A stretch of DNA of 64,000 bases from assembly GCF_018736085.1 (NCBI RefSeq), contig NZ_CP076134.1, positions 3,048,501 through 3,112,500 of the forward strand, in the 5' to 3' direction. Below, one piece after another: positions 7,809 to 16,169 of this stretch. This stretch comes from Bradyrhizobium sediminis. GTDB lineage: Bacteria > Pseudomonadota > Alphaproteobacteria > Rhizobiales > Xanthobacteraceae. The number at the start of each line of letters is the position of its first letter. Position 1 is the first letter of the stretch. Position numbers and translations under genes: made by a program. The notes beneath the pieces are model-generated. The model was not told where the DNA came from, made no database searches, and saw nothing but the letters and a program-made list of their open reading frames with translations.

Positions 7809-8615
7809 CTACCGCCCCCTGAACCGCGGCTTGCGTCGGGCGAGAAACGCTTCCACGCCCTCCTTGTGATCCTCGGTCAGGCTGGCCAGCGCGAACTGGT
7901 CGACGTCCATGTGGCTGGCGAGGTCGTCGAGCGCATGCGCCAGGCGATTGACCGTCAGCTTGGTCATGGCGACCGACAGCGGCGGCTGTGCCGCGACCTT
8001 GGCGGCGAGCGCCATGGCAGCGTCGAAGGACTTGCCGGGATCGGCCACCTCCTCCACCAGGCCCCACTCATAGGCCTCCGCCGCCGAGATGCGCTGGTCG
8101 GCCAGAATCACCGCCTGCTTGGTGCGGGCCGGTCCGATCAGGTGCAGCATGCGCGGCACGCTCTGCCAGCTCATGTTCATGCCGAGGCCGATCTCGGGCA
8201 CCCGCATGTGGCCGTCGCTGGCCATGACACGAAAATCCAGCGCCACCGCCAGCGCGACGCCGCCGCCGACGCAAAAGCCTTCGATGGCGCCGATCGTGAT
8301 CTGCTCCATCTCCTGCCAGGCGCGGGTCAGCCGTGGCCCGAGCTTCAAGTGCCGGCGCAGCGCGCCGAGATCCATGGCCTGGCGCGCGCGGCCTTCAGGG
8401 TCCTTCAGGTCGAAGCCGGCGCTGAAGGCCTTGGTCCCGCCGGTCAGCACCACGACCGAGGTTTCCCCGTCGTCCTCGAAACTGCGCGCGGCGTCGGTGA
8501 GCTGGCGCAGCGCTTCCGGCGACAGCGCGTTGATGCCGTCGCCGCGGTCGAAACGCACCACAGCGATGCGTCCGTCGGGCCCGAGGCCCTTTTCGATACT
8601 CACGAAATCCACCAA
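7809..8615 (-). CDS. Enoyl-CoA hydratase/isomerase family protein (crotonase fold)
   Basis: The 268-residue protein has the crotonase fold's oxyanion-hole segments, GGTKAFSAGFDLKD (about 58-71) and EGFCVGGGVALAVALD (about 110-125), followed by PEIGLGMNM, where the Glu aligns with a catalytic residue of hydratases. It would act on an enoyl-CoA or related thioester, perhaps in beta-oxidation or side-chain degradation, but subfamily and substrate cannot be set. It stands alone: upstream (higher coordinates) is a secreted protein gene in the same direction. Part of this gene, 8043-8074, recurs at the end of the TetR gene. The 189-bp gap to the amidase holds nothing I can assign. Confidence 0.88.
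   Translation of the reverse strand: MVDFVSIEKGLGPDGRIAVVRFDRGDGINALSPEALRQLTDAARSFEDDGETSVVVLTGGTKAFSAGFDLKDPEGRARQAMDLGALRRHLKLGPRLTRAWQEMEQITIGAIEGFCVGGGVALAVALDFRVMASDGHMRVPEIGLGMNMSWQSVPRMLHLIGPARTKQAVILADQRISAAEAYEWGLVEEVADPGKSFDAAMALAAKVAAQPPLSVAMTKLTVNRLAHALDDLASHMDVDQFALASLTEDHKEGVEAFLARRKPRFRGR
8043..8074. repeat. 32-bp fragment shared with the TetR gene, copy 2
   Basis: This copy lies inside the intact crotonase gene and is presumably the source of the fragment at 5750-5781. Both copies point the same way, so they form direct repeats about 2.3 kb apart. Confidence 0.7.
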
Positions 8616-8654
8616 CTCGACGCCTCCCTGCCCGCTATTTCCTGCAACGATGGC

Positions 8655-9416
8655 TCACAAAGGTCCGGAACGTTCACGCGCGGGTCTGCCCTCCGGTACA
8701 GGAAAACGGATCGTGGTGCCAATGGTGATCCAGTTGGCGCTTTCGCCTGAAATGTTGTGGCCGTAGATGACGTCGAGCGAGAAGATCTCGTTCGGCCGGT
8801 AGCGGATTCCGGTTTGAAACCGGGGTCGGATGACGCTCGAGGTATCCGATGCCCCGGCTTGGCCGAACGCCTCGATCGTCCACTGCAGGGTGTCGGTGAA
8901 TTTCCAATCGAACCCCAGGCCATAGGTCAGGTAGTGCCGGTCGAGGCTGCGATCCCATAGCCAGCCGCCATTGAGGTTGACCCGCATCGCTTCGGACAGC
9001 CGGAACGTCGCCGGCACCACCGCGAATGCGGTGAGGTTTTCCCCGGTCATCGCGTCGAACGAGCCGCCTGCATAGAAGGAATAGCCCAGTCTCCCGATAC
9101 CTGTCGGCGCGATGTTGGTCTTGGCCTTCGGCGCCAGCGTCGTGCTCCACTCGCCATCGCTGCGCGAGCGGATGTTCTGCATGCTGAATTCCACCGGCCT
9201 GAAGACATTCACCACGCAGGAGGGATTGGCCACGGCGGAAAAATCGGTGTTGGTGGCCGTGGATAACCAGCTCTCGACCTTGCAGGAGCCGGTTTCGGCA
9301 ATGTCGGCGGCATCGACTGCGTAGGCGCCGTTGGCCGCCCGGGCGCCATCCGATGGCAGCAGCGCCGCGATCACCGCCAGGCCCGTGAAGGCTATGCGTC
9401 CTGCCCCTTGCCCCAT
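8655..9416 (-). CDS. Secreted/outer-membrane beta-rich protein, unknown function
   Basis: The 253-residue protein has a signal peptide (about residues 1-27, ending DGARA) and then alternating polar/aromatic strands ending in segments such as TGIRYRPNEIFSLDVIYGHN and NWITIGTTIRFP. This pattern suits a small outer-membrane beta-barrel of the transporter-like type often annotated beside metal or aromatic degradation genes. Two Cys (CKVES and SCVVNVF) could pair. It is divergent from the nitrile hydratase operon with a 62-bp gap, so it may be regulated with it, but no direct link is visible. Confidence 0.65.
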   Translation of the reverse strand: MGQGAGRIAFTGLAVIAALLPSDGARAANGAYAVDAADIAETGSCKVESWLSTATNTDFSAVANPSCVVNVFRPVEFSMQNIRSRSDGEWSTTLAPKAKTNIAPTGIGRLGYSFYAGGSFDAMTGENLTAFAVVPATFRLSEAMRVNLNGGWLWDRSLDRHYLTYGLGFDWKFTDTLQWTIEAFGQAGASDTSSVIRPRFQTGIRYRPNEIFSLDVIYGHNISGESANWITIGTTIRFPVPEGRPARERSGPL

Positions 9417-9478
9417 GAGCGAACGCTAGCAGAGACCATCGGCCTCGACATACCCATAATCTTGCGTATCTTCCCGGT

Positions 9479-10114
9479 ATGACCAGCCATGACCACGACC
9501 ACCATCATCACGATCACGACCATTCGGAATTGTCCGAGACCCAACTGCGGGTACGCGCGCTCGAGACCATCCTGACCGAAAAGGGCTATCTCGATCCGGC
9601 CGCGCTCGATCTCTTGATCGAGACCTACGAGACCAAGGTCGGGCCGCGTAACGGCGCCCACGTGGTAGCGCGGGCCTGGTCCGATCCGGCCTTTCGCGCC
9701 CGCCTGCTCGAAGACGCCACGCCGGCGATAGGCGAGCTCGGCTATGCCGGACGCCAGGGCGAGCACCTCGTGGCGGTCGAAAACACCCCGCGCCTTCATA
9801 ACATGGTCGTGTGCACGCTGTGCTCCTGCTATCCATGGCCGGTGCTCGGGCTGCCGCCGGTCTGGTACAAATCCGCGCCCTATCGCTCGAAGGCGGTGAA
9901 GGACCCGCGCGGCGTGCTGGCGGATTTCGGATTCGAATTGCCCGCGGGCACCGATATCCGGGTCTGGGATTCGACCGCGGAAATCCGCTATCTGGTGCTG
10001 CCGATGCGTCCCGCCGGCACCGAGGGCTGGAGCGAGGAACGGCTGGCGGACCTCGTCACCCGCGACAGCATGATCGGCACCGGTTTGCCGAAACAGCCGC
10101 ACGAGGTCGCCTGA
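9479..10114 (+). CDS. nthA: Nitrile hydratase, alpha subunit (cobalt type)
   Basis: This subunit holds the metal site of nitrile hydratase, which hydrates nitriles to amides in the cytoplasm. The ligand motif V-C-T-L-C-S-C is at residues 111-117; Thr in the third position marks the cobalt class (iron enzymes have Ser). The two later Cys are normally oxidised to sulfinic and sulfenic acids. Length (211) is usual. The N-terminus is odd: eight His in the first 15 residues ([12 protein letters not shown]), a possible metal-binding tail. The stop overlaps the start of the beta-subunit gene (TGATG), indicating translational coupling. The amide product could feed an amidase, but the one at 6045 is not in this operon. 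Confidence 0.93.
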   Translation: MTSHDHDHHHHDHDHSELSETQLRVRALETILTEKGYLDPAALDLLIETYETKVGPRNGAHVVARAWSDPAFRARLLEDATPAIGELGYAGRQGEHLVAVENTPRLHNMVVCTLCSCYPWPVLGLPPVWYKSAPYRSKAVKDPRGVLADFGFELPAGTDIRVWDSTAEIRYLVLPMRPAGTEGWSEERLADLVTRDSMIGTGLPKQPHEVA

Positions 10115-10770
10115 TGGATGGCGCGCACGATATGGGCGGCGTCGCATGGTCCGGTCCAGTGCGACCGGAGCCGAACGAGCCGGTGTTTCACGCCGAATGG
10201 GAGCGGCGCGCTTTCGCGATCACGCTGGCGATGGCGATGCCCGGCGGCTGGAACATCGACATGTCGCGCTTTGCCCGCGAGAACCGGCCGGCGGAAGACT
10301 ATCTGGGCATGAGCTATTACCAGATCTGGCTCGCAGGCCTCGAACAGCTGATGCTGGAACGCGGACTGGTCGCGGCAGACGAGATCGAGGCCGGCAAGCC
10401 GCTGCACCCAGCCAAGCCGGTGGCGCGGACGCTGTCGCGCGACGCCGTCGCGGCCATGCTGCACCGGGGCGGGCCGACCGAGCGCGAAGCGAAGGGCCCT
10501 GCTCGCTTCGCCGTCGGCGATCGCGTCCGCACCAGGATGATCCATCCGCCGACGCATACGCGGCTGCCGCGTTATGTGCGCGGGCATATCGGCACCGTCG
10601 AGATGCTGCATGGCGTTCACGTATTTCCCGACAGCAACTCGCTCGGCCAGGAGAATCCGCAATGGCTCTACACCGTGACCTTCGACGGCCGTGAATTGTG
10701 GGGGCCTGACGGCGATGCCTCGGTGAAGACGTCGGTCGACGCCTGGGAATCCTATCTGGAGCCCGCCTGA
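10114..10770 (+). CDS. nthB: Nitrile hydratase, beta subunit
   Basis: The 218-residue protein starts [16 protein letters not shown], the standard N-terminus of nitrile hydratase beta subunits (MDGxHDxGG). It ends with the SH3-like barrel: FAVGDRVRTRMIHPPTHTRL, YVRGHIGTVEMLHG, then YTVTFDGRELWG. It pairs with the alpha subunit to form the active heterodimer and contributes Arg residues that hydrogen-bond the oxidised Cys ligands. The frame is open further upstream, but that part only overlaps nthA. The ATG at 10114 overlaps the alpha stop, and the beta stop likewise overlaps the next start, so the three genes form a coupled operon. Confidence 0.93.
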   Translation: MDGAHDMGGVAWSGPVRPEPNEPVFHAEWERRAFAITLAMAMPGGWNIDMSRFARENRPAEDYLGMSYYQIWLAGLEQLMLERGLVAADEIEAGKPLHPAKPVARTLSRDAVAAMLHRGGPTEREAKGPARFAVGDRVRTRMIHPPTHTRLPRYVRGHIGTVEMLHGVHVFPDSNSLGQENPQWLYTVTFDGRELWGPDGDASVKTSVDAWESYLEPA

Positions 10771-11156
10771 TGCCGCTCGATCCGCAAGCCGCGCAAAATG
10801 CGACCAGCGCCGTCCCCGGCATCCCCCGCGACGCCGATGGCCCGGTGTTTCGCGAACCCTGGGAGGCGCAGGCCTTCGCGATGGCTGTGGCGCTGCATGC
10901 CCGCGGCCTGTTCACTTGGCCCGAATGGGCGGCAACGCTCGCCGATGAAATCAAGCGCGCCCAGGCGGCCGGCGATGCCGATACCGGCGAGACCTACTAC
11001 CGGCACTGGCTGGCGACGCTGGAACGACTGATCGCCGAAAAGGGGGTAACGACCTTCGAGACCCTGCATCGCTACCGCGACGCCTGGGACCACGCCGCCG
11101 ACCGCACGCCGCATGGCTCGCCGATCGTATTGAAGCCGGAGGATTTTGCGAGCTAA
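10770..11156 (+). CDS. Nitrile hydratase accessory protein (activator, P14K/NhlE-like)
   Basis: The 128-residue protein resembles the N-terminal half of beta subunits ([29 protein letters not shown], then [17 protein letters not shown]). This is the hallmark of the small activators that deliver cobalt to the alpha subunit by a self-subunit-swapping mechanism in cobalt-type enzymes. It is the third gene of the operon, with a TGATG overlap to nthB. Its end overlaps the convergent queC gene by 4 bp. Function is assigned by family and position. Confidence 0.88.
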   Translation: MPLDPQAAQNATSAVPGIPRDADGPVFREPWEAQAFAMAVALHARGLFTWPEWAATLADEIKRAQAAGDADTGETYYRHWLATLERLIAEKGVTTFETLHRYRDAWDHAADRTPHGSPIVLKPEDFAS

Positions 11157-11869
11157 GCGGTCCGCGCCGCATATTCGCGCCAGCCCCTGGCGCGCAGCGC
11201 GCAGGCCGGGCATTCGCCGCAGCCATAGCCCCAGTCGTGCCGCGCACCGCGTTCGCCGAGATAGCAGGTGTGGGAATGCTCGCGGATCAAATCGACCAGC
11301 CCCGCCCCGCCGAGATCATGCGCCAGCTTCCAGGTCTCGGCCTTGTCCAGCCACATCAGCGGCGTATGCAGTTCGAACCCCCTTGCCATGCCAAGGCTGA
11401 GGGCTTTCTGCAGCGCCTTGATGGTCTCGTCGCGGCAGTCCGGATAGCCGGAATAGTCGGTCTCGCACATGCCGCCGATGATGTGGGCGATGCCGCGCCG
11501 GTAGGCGAGCGCGGCGGCAAAGGTCAGGAACACCAGATTGCGACCGGGCACGAAGGTGTTGGGCAGGCCGTCCTCGCCCATCGCGATCGCAACATCGCGT
11601 GTCAGCGCGGTGTCGGAGATTTCAGCGAGCGTCGGAATGGCCAGCGTATGGCTCTCGCCGAGCTTGGCCGCCCAATCCGTGCGCAGCGACTTTATGCCGT
11701 CGAGCAGATGGGCGCGGCATTCGAGTTCGATGGCGTGGCGCTGCCCGTAATCAAAGCCGAGCATTTCGACGCGCGCAAAGCGTTGCAGCGCCCAGGCGAG
11801 ACAGGTGGCGGAATCCTGTCCGCCGGAAAACAGCACCAGCGCGGTCTCGGATTGAAATTGGTCGCTCAT
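11153..11869 (-). CDS. queC: 7-cyano-7-deazaguanine synthase
   Basis: QueC makes preQ0 from 7-carboxy-7-deazaguanine, ammonia and ATP in the queuosine pathway. The 238-residue protein has the PP-loop ATP site ([19 protein letters not shown]), the GQRHAIEL segment, [19 protein letters not shown], and the C-terminal zinc site [14 protein letters not shown], with a fourth Cys in HTCYLG. The start at 11869 is chosen because it gives the usual length; the frame stays open 52 codons upstream into low-quality sequence. No other queuosine gene is in the window. Confidence 0.95.
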   Translation of the reverse strand: MSDQFQSETALVLFSGGQDSATCLAWALQRFARVEMLGFDYGQRHAIELECRAHLLDGIKSLRTDWAAKLGESHTLAIPTLAEISDTALTRDVAIAMGEDGLPNTFVPGRNLVFLTFAAALAYRRGIAHIIGGMCETDYSGYPDCRDETIKALQKALSLGMARGFELHTPLMWLDKAETWKLAHDLGGAGLVDLIREHSHTCYLGERGARHDWGYGCGECPACALRARGWREYAARTA

Positions 11870-12000
11870 GGGCTGCCCATAGCACTCATCGCCCCCCGGG
11901 CCAATCGGTGGAAAGTGCCGCCTGCCCGGCTCGTTTCGCTGGGATCGACGCTCCTCATGCGGCATAAAGCCTGATCCTCCCTCAGGCCTTCGGTAGCGCC

Positions 12001-12816
12001 ATGACCCCCTCCCGCGATATTTCACGCCTGCTCGAGATCATGGCGGCGCTGCGCACGCCCGGCAGCGGCTGTCCATGGGACCTCGAGCAGGATTTTGCGA
12101 CCATCGCGCCTTACACCATCGAGGAAGCCTATGAGGTGGCCGACGCCATTGCGCGCGGCGATCTCGACGATCTCAGGGACGAACTCGGCGATCTCCTGCT
12201 GCAGGTGGTCTATCATGCCCGGATGGCCGAGGAGCAGGATGCGTTCGCGTTCGGCGACGTAGTCGAGGCGATCACCCGCAAGATGATCCGGCGGCATCCC
12301 CACGTCTTCGCCGACAGTGACGGCCGGCTAACGCCGCCGGGCGTCACGAGCGCCTGGGAACGTATCAAGGCCGAGGAACGCGCCGAACGCGCGGCGCGGC
12401 GGCCGGTCGGAGAAGTCTCGCACCAATCGCTGCTGTCCGGCGTCAAGGCGGGACTGCCGGCCTTGTCGCGCGCGATGGAATTGCAGCGCAAGGCGTCAAA
12501 CGTTGGATTCGACTGGAACGATCCCCGCGAAGTCCTGCGCAAAATTCGCGAGGAAGCCGACGAGATCGAGGCCGCGCTCGATCGCGGCGACGCGCAGGAG
12601 CTCGCGGAAGAAACCGGCGATCTCCTGTTCGCGCTGGTCAACCTGGCGCGCCATGTCGGCGCCGATCCGGATCTGGCACTGCGCGGCACCAACGCCAAGT
12701 TCGAACGCCGCTTCGGCTATATCGAGCGCACGCTGGCGGCGCAGGGGCGAACACTCGAGGACGCCTCGCTCGCGGAGATGGACGCACTGTGGGACGAGGC
12801 GAAGAGCAAGGAATAG
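12001..12816 (+). CDS. mazG: Nucleoside triphosphate pyrophosphohydrolase MazG
   Basis: MazG hydrolyses NTPs or dNTPs to NMP and pyrophosphate, cleaning the nucleotide pool. The 271 residues hold two tandem MazG domains: [20 protein letters not shown] with [10 protein letters not shown] and [19 protein letters not shown] in the first half, and [20 protein letters not shown] with [16 protein letters not shown] in the second. The E-x-x-E and E-x-x-D metal-binding pairs are intact in both. It converges on hflX; the 72-bp gap contains a 17-base tandem duplication (TTTCCGTCGCCCTCTGC, near 12827-12861) and no clear terminator. A mazG next to hflX/hfq is common in rhizobia. Confidence 0.95.
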   Translation: MTPSRDISRLLEIMAALRTPGSGCPWDLEQDFATIAPYTIEEAYEVADAIARGDLDDLRDELGDLLLQVVYHARMAEEQDAFAFGDVVEAITRKMIRRHPHVFADSDGRLTPPGVTSAWERIKAEERAERAARRPVGEVSHQSLLSGVKAGLPALSRAMELQRKASNVGFDWNDPREVLRKIREEADEIEAALDRGDAQELAEETGDLLFALVNLARHVGADPDLALRGTNAKFERRFGYIERTLAAQGRTLEDASLAEMDALWDEAKSKE

Positions 12817-12888
12817 AGACTCATTTCTTTCCGTCGCCCTCTGCTCTTTCCGTCGCCCTCTGCGTTCGCACGGACGACGGCGCGCAAA

Positions 12889-14265
12889 TCACATCTGATG
12901 CGGCACGGCATCGAAACGGTTGACGACGATGTCGCGCTTGGTCTCGTCGACGCGAACGGTCATGTCGTAGCGCCCGTCGTGAAGCTCCTTGTTGAGCACT
13001 TCGGAATTGCGGTGCAGCCAGCTGATGCCGGCGCCGTCCGCGGCGTCGATCGACAGATCCAGCGTCATCCGCGTCGCGGCCAGCCGATCCTCGATCGCGG
13101 CCAGCAGCGCATCGACCCCCTCGCCGGTTTCGGCCGAGACCAGGAAGCACGGCCGCTCCGGCGGGCGGCGGGCGGCGATATTTGTCAGGTTCTCGCGCAT
13201 CTCGGGATCGAAGCGATCGATCTTGTTCCAGACCTCGAGAATGCGGCCGGCGTCGGGATCGATCCCGAGCTGGCGCAGCACGGTATCGACGTCGCGCTGC
13301 TGCGCTTCGGCGTCCTCATGTGAGATGTCGCGGACGTGGAGAATGACGTCGGCTTCCAGCACTTCCTCCAGCGTCGCCCGAAACGCCGCCACCAATTGGG
13401 TCGGCAAATTGGAGATGAAGCCAACGGTATCCGACAGCATCGCCTTGCCGCCATGCGGCAGGCTGAGCGCGCGCAGGGTCGGATCGAGCGTCGCAAACAG
13501 CATGTCGGCCGCCTGCACCTCGGCGCGGGTCAGGCGGTTGAACAGCGTCGACTTGCCGGCATTGGTGTAGCCGACCAGCGCCACCACGCGGTATGGCACC
13601 CGCTTGCGGCCCTCGCGATGCAGCCGGCGGGTCGCCTGGACCTTCTTCAGTTCATTCTCGAGCCGGGAAATGCGGTCGCCGATCAGGCGGCGGTCCGCTT
13701 CGATCTGCGTCTCGCCGGGCCCGCCCATGAAGCCGAAGCCGCCGCGCTGGCGTTCCAAATGGGTCCACGACCGTACCAGACGGCTGCGCTGATAGTTCAG
13801 ATGCGCCAGCTCGACCTGCAGCGCGCCTTCTTTGGTCTTGGCGCGGCGGCCGAAGATTTCGAGAATCAGGCCGGTGCGGTCGAGCACCTTGGTGTTCCAG
13901 GCCTTCTCGAGATTGCGCTGCTGGATCGGCGACAGCGCGCAATCCATCACCACGAGTTCGATCTCGTGACCGGTGATGAGCCCGACGATCTCTTCGACCT
14001 TGCCCTTGCCGAGAAAGGTCGCGGGCCTGATCTGGCTGATCGGCGCGATCAGCGCATCCGCGATCGTGAGGTCGATGGCGCGCGCGAGTCCAACGGCCTC
14101 CTCCAGCCTCGCTTCGGAGCCGCGTATGACATGATCATCCGTCTGCGCCTCGGGGTCACCGCGGCGCATACGCAAATAAGGGCCGATGACGATCACCCGC
14201 CCCGAGTCTTTGCCCCCTGCCGACCGCGGACGGTCGGCGCCCCCTTCAGGATTTCGGGGTTCCAA
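12889..14265 (-). CDS. hflX: Ribosome-rescue GTPase HflX
   Basis: HflX is a GTPase that splits stalled or stressed 70S ribosomes. The 458-residue protein has the N-terminal HflX domain (QIRPATFLGKGKVEEI, the ALSPIQQRNLEKAW segment, a coiled region ending near residue 190) and then the GTPase domain: G1 GYTNAGKSTLFN, G3 DTVGFISNLP and G4 NKID. A C-terminal extension of about 75 residues ends in the vicinity of a beta-rich segment. It follows hfq by 11 nt and is surely co-transcribed, the usual hfq-hflX arrangement. Confidence 0.95.
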   Translation of the reverse strand: MEPRNPEGGADRPRSAGGKDSGRVIVIGPYLRMRRGDPEAQTDDHVIRGSEARLEEAVGLARAIDLTIADALIAPISQIRPATFLGKGKVEEIVGLITGHEIELVVMDCALSPIQQRNLEKAWNTKVLDRTGLILEIFGRRAKTKEGALQVELAHLNYQRSRLVRSWTHLERQRGGFGFMGGPGETQIEADRRLIGDRISRLENELKKVQATRRLHREGRKRVPYRVVALVGYTNAGKSTLFNRLTRAEVQAADMLFATLDPTLRALSLPHGGKAMLSDTVGFISNLPTQLVAAFRATLEEVLEADVILHVRDISHEDAEAQQRDVDTVLRQLGIDPDAGRILEVWNKIDRFDPEMRENLTNIAARRPPERPCFLVSAETGEGVDALLAAIEDRLAATRMTLDLSIDAADGAGISWLHRNSEVLNKELHDGRYDMTVRVDETKRDIVVNRFDAVPHQM

Positions 14266-14276
14266 TCAGATCAACC

Positions 14277-14525
14277 TCAAGCCGGTGCATCCTCGCCGCC
14301 TTCGAACAGCTGGATCGGAGCGCCCGGCATGATGGTCGAGATCGCATGCTTGTAGACAAGTTGCGAATGACCGTCGCGCCGGAGCAGCAGGCAGAAATTG
14401 TCGAACCAGGTGACAATCCCCTGCAGCTTTACCCCATTGACCAGAAAGATCGTCAGTGGCGTTTTGGTTTTACGAACGTGATTAAGGAAGGTGTCTTGTA
14501 GATTTTGTGCGCGGTCTGCCGCCAT
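14277..14525 (-). CDS. hfq: RNA chaperone Hfq
   Basis: Hfq is a hexameric Sm-like RNA chaperone that pairs small RNAs with mRNAs. The 82-residue protein has the Sm1 motif ([22 protein letters not shown], with the proximal-face Gln and Phe) and the Sm2 segment [12 protein letters not shown]. The C-terminal tail is short (about 15 residues), as in other alphaproteobacteria. It lies between ntrX and hflX; the 256-bp upstream gap (14526-14781) likely holds its own promoter, and no other gene was found there. Confidence 0.97.
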   Translation of the reverse strand: MAADRAQNLQDTFLNHVRKTKTPLTIFLVNGVKLQGIVTWFDNFCLLLRRDGHSQLVYKHAISTIMPGAPIQLFEGGEDAPA

Positions 14526-14781
14526 TGTTTTTATCCCGCAGTCTTGTTTGCTTCTTTTTATTGAACCGATTGCTGCTCTCTAGCGGAGCCTCCCCCGGTT
14601 GCCGGCTTCCCCTGAGATCCCCCTCCGAGGGCGCGGCAGTGCGATTAGAAGGCAGGCGCGCTTTTTAGGCAAGCCAGTTCGCGCGCCAAGCCGGCGGAAC
14701 ACCGGGGCAATTCTCCGTAAAGGCCCGGAAAGAGATGAATTTTCTCAAGCAAATGCATGGAATAAGCGATCTAAGCCCGAC

Positions 14782-16152
14782 TTAGCCGACCCCAAGCGCC
14801 TTCAGCTTGCGATGTAGCGCCGAGCGCTCCATGCCGACGAATTCCGCCGTTCGAGAGATATTGCCGGAAAAACGGCTGATCTGCGCGATCAAATAGTCGC
14901 GCTCGAACACTTCCCGCGCCTCGCGCAGCGGCAGCCCCATGATGTGTTCCCCGTTGTTGCTGGTCGGCATCGCCGGCACCATCGAGCCCACATCCTGCGG
15001 CAGCATATCGGCGGTTATGATGACCTCCGGACCGCCGCTGGCCAGAATCATCACGCGCTCGACATTGTTGCGGAGCTGCCGGACGTTGCCGGGCCAGACA
15101 TGCGACTGCAATACCGCCATCGCATCTTGACCGATCTGGCGTTTCGGCAAGCCGGTCGCCACCGATATCTGGTCCATGAAATAGTCGATCAGTTCGGGGA
15201 TATCCTCGCGGCGCTCCGACAGCGGCGGCACCCGGATCGGCACCACCGACAGCCGATGATAGAGATCTTCGCGGAACCGGCCTTCGGCGATCTCCTCCTC
15301 CAGGTTGCGTGCGGTCGAGGAAATGATGCGAACGTCGACGTGGACCTTGGTGGTGCCGCCCGAGCGCTGAAATGTCTGGTCGACCAGGACGCGCAGGATC
15401 TTGTTCTGGGTTTCCCGCGGCATGTCGCCGATTTCATCGATGAACAGGGTGCCGCCATGGGCTTCTTCCAGCGCCCCCGGCTTGCGCTGCTGCTCGCCGT
15501 TGGACTGCTCGATGCCGAACAGCTCGACTTCCATCCGCTCCGGCGTGATCGCCGCGGCGTTGATGACGACGAACGGACCTTCGGCACGGGTCGATAGGCC
15601 GTGCAGCGTGCGCGCCGCCAGTTCCTTGCCGGCGCCGGACGGGCCGACGATCAGGATGCGGCTGTTGGCCTTGGCGGCCCGCTCGATGGTCTGACGCAGC
15701 TGGTTCATGCAGGCCGAGCGTCCGGTCAGCACGCTGGCTGCCGGCGCCAGTTGCTTGAGTTCCTTCACCTCGCGCTTCAGCCGCGACGTTTCCAGCGCCC
15801 GCGTCGCCACCAGAATCAGCCGGTCCGACTTGAAGGGCTTCTCGATGAAATCGTAGGCGCCGCGCTTGATCGCCGCGACCGCCGTTTCGATATTGCCGTG
15901 ACCCGAGATCATCACGACCGGCACGTCGGCATGGTCTTTCTTGATGGCCTCCAGGAGTTGCAGACCGTCGAGCTTGCTGCCCTGCAGCCAGATGTCGAGG
16001 AACACCAGATGCGGACGGCGATTGGCAATCTCCGCCAGCGCCGAATCGCTGTCGCGCGCGGTCCGGGTGGTGAATCCCTCATCCTCCAGAATGCCGGCGA
16101 CCAGATCCCGAATATCCGCCTCATCGTCGACAATCAGAATGTCATTTGCCAT
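14782..16152 (-). CDS. ntrX: Nitrogen/redox response regulator NtrX
   Basis: NtrX is the response regulator partner of NtrY. The 456 residues comprise a receiver domain (phosphoacceptor Asp53 in VFLDIW, Lys in FIEKPFKS), an AAA+ domain (Walker A GPSGAGKE, Walker B GGTLFIDEIGD) and a Fis-type C-terminal HTH (NISRTAEFVGMERSALHRKL). The GAFTGA loop needed to contact sigma-54 is missing: at its place the protein reads FGIEQSNGEQQRKPGALEEA. This fits NtrX acting other than as a classical sigma-54 activator. ntrY lies 17 nt upstream and is co-transcribed. Confidence 0.94.
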   Translation of the reverse strand: MANDILIVDDEADIRDLVAGILEDEGFTTRTARDSDSALAEIANRRPHLVFLDIWLQGSKLDGLQLLEAIKKDHADVPVVMISGHGNIETAVAAIKRGAYDFIEKPFKSDRLILVATRALETSRLKREVKELKQLAPAASVLTGRSACMNQLRQTIERAAKANSRILIVGPSGAGKELAARTLHGLSTRAEGPFVVINAAAITPERMEVELFGIEQSNGEQQRKPGALEEAHGGTLFIDEIGDMPRETQNKILRVLVDQTFQRSGGTTKVHVDVRIISSTARNLEEEIAEGRFREDLYHRLSVVPIRVPPLSERREDIPELIDYFMDQISVATGLPKRQIGQDAMAVLQSHVWPGNVRQLRNNVERVMILASGGPEVIITADMLPQDVGSMVPAMPTSNNGEHIMGLPLREAREVFERDYLIAQISRFSGNISRTAEFVGMERSALHRKLKALGVG

Positions 16153-16169
16153 GGGTCGCGCCTGTCTCG

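Noticed and set aside
12827..12861. Tandem 17-bp duplication after mazG as a functional repeat
   Set aside because: Two copies only, without structure; most likely a slippage event.
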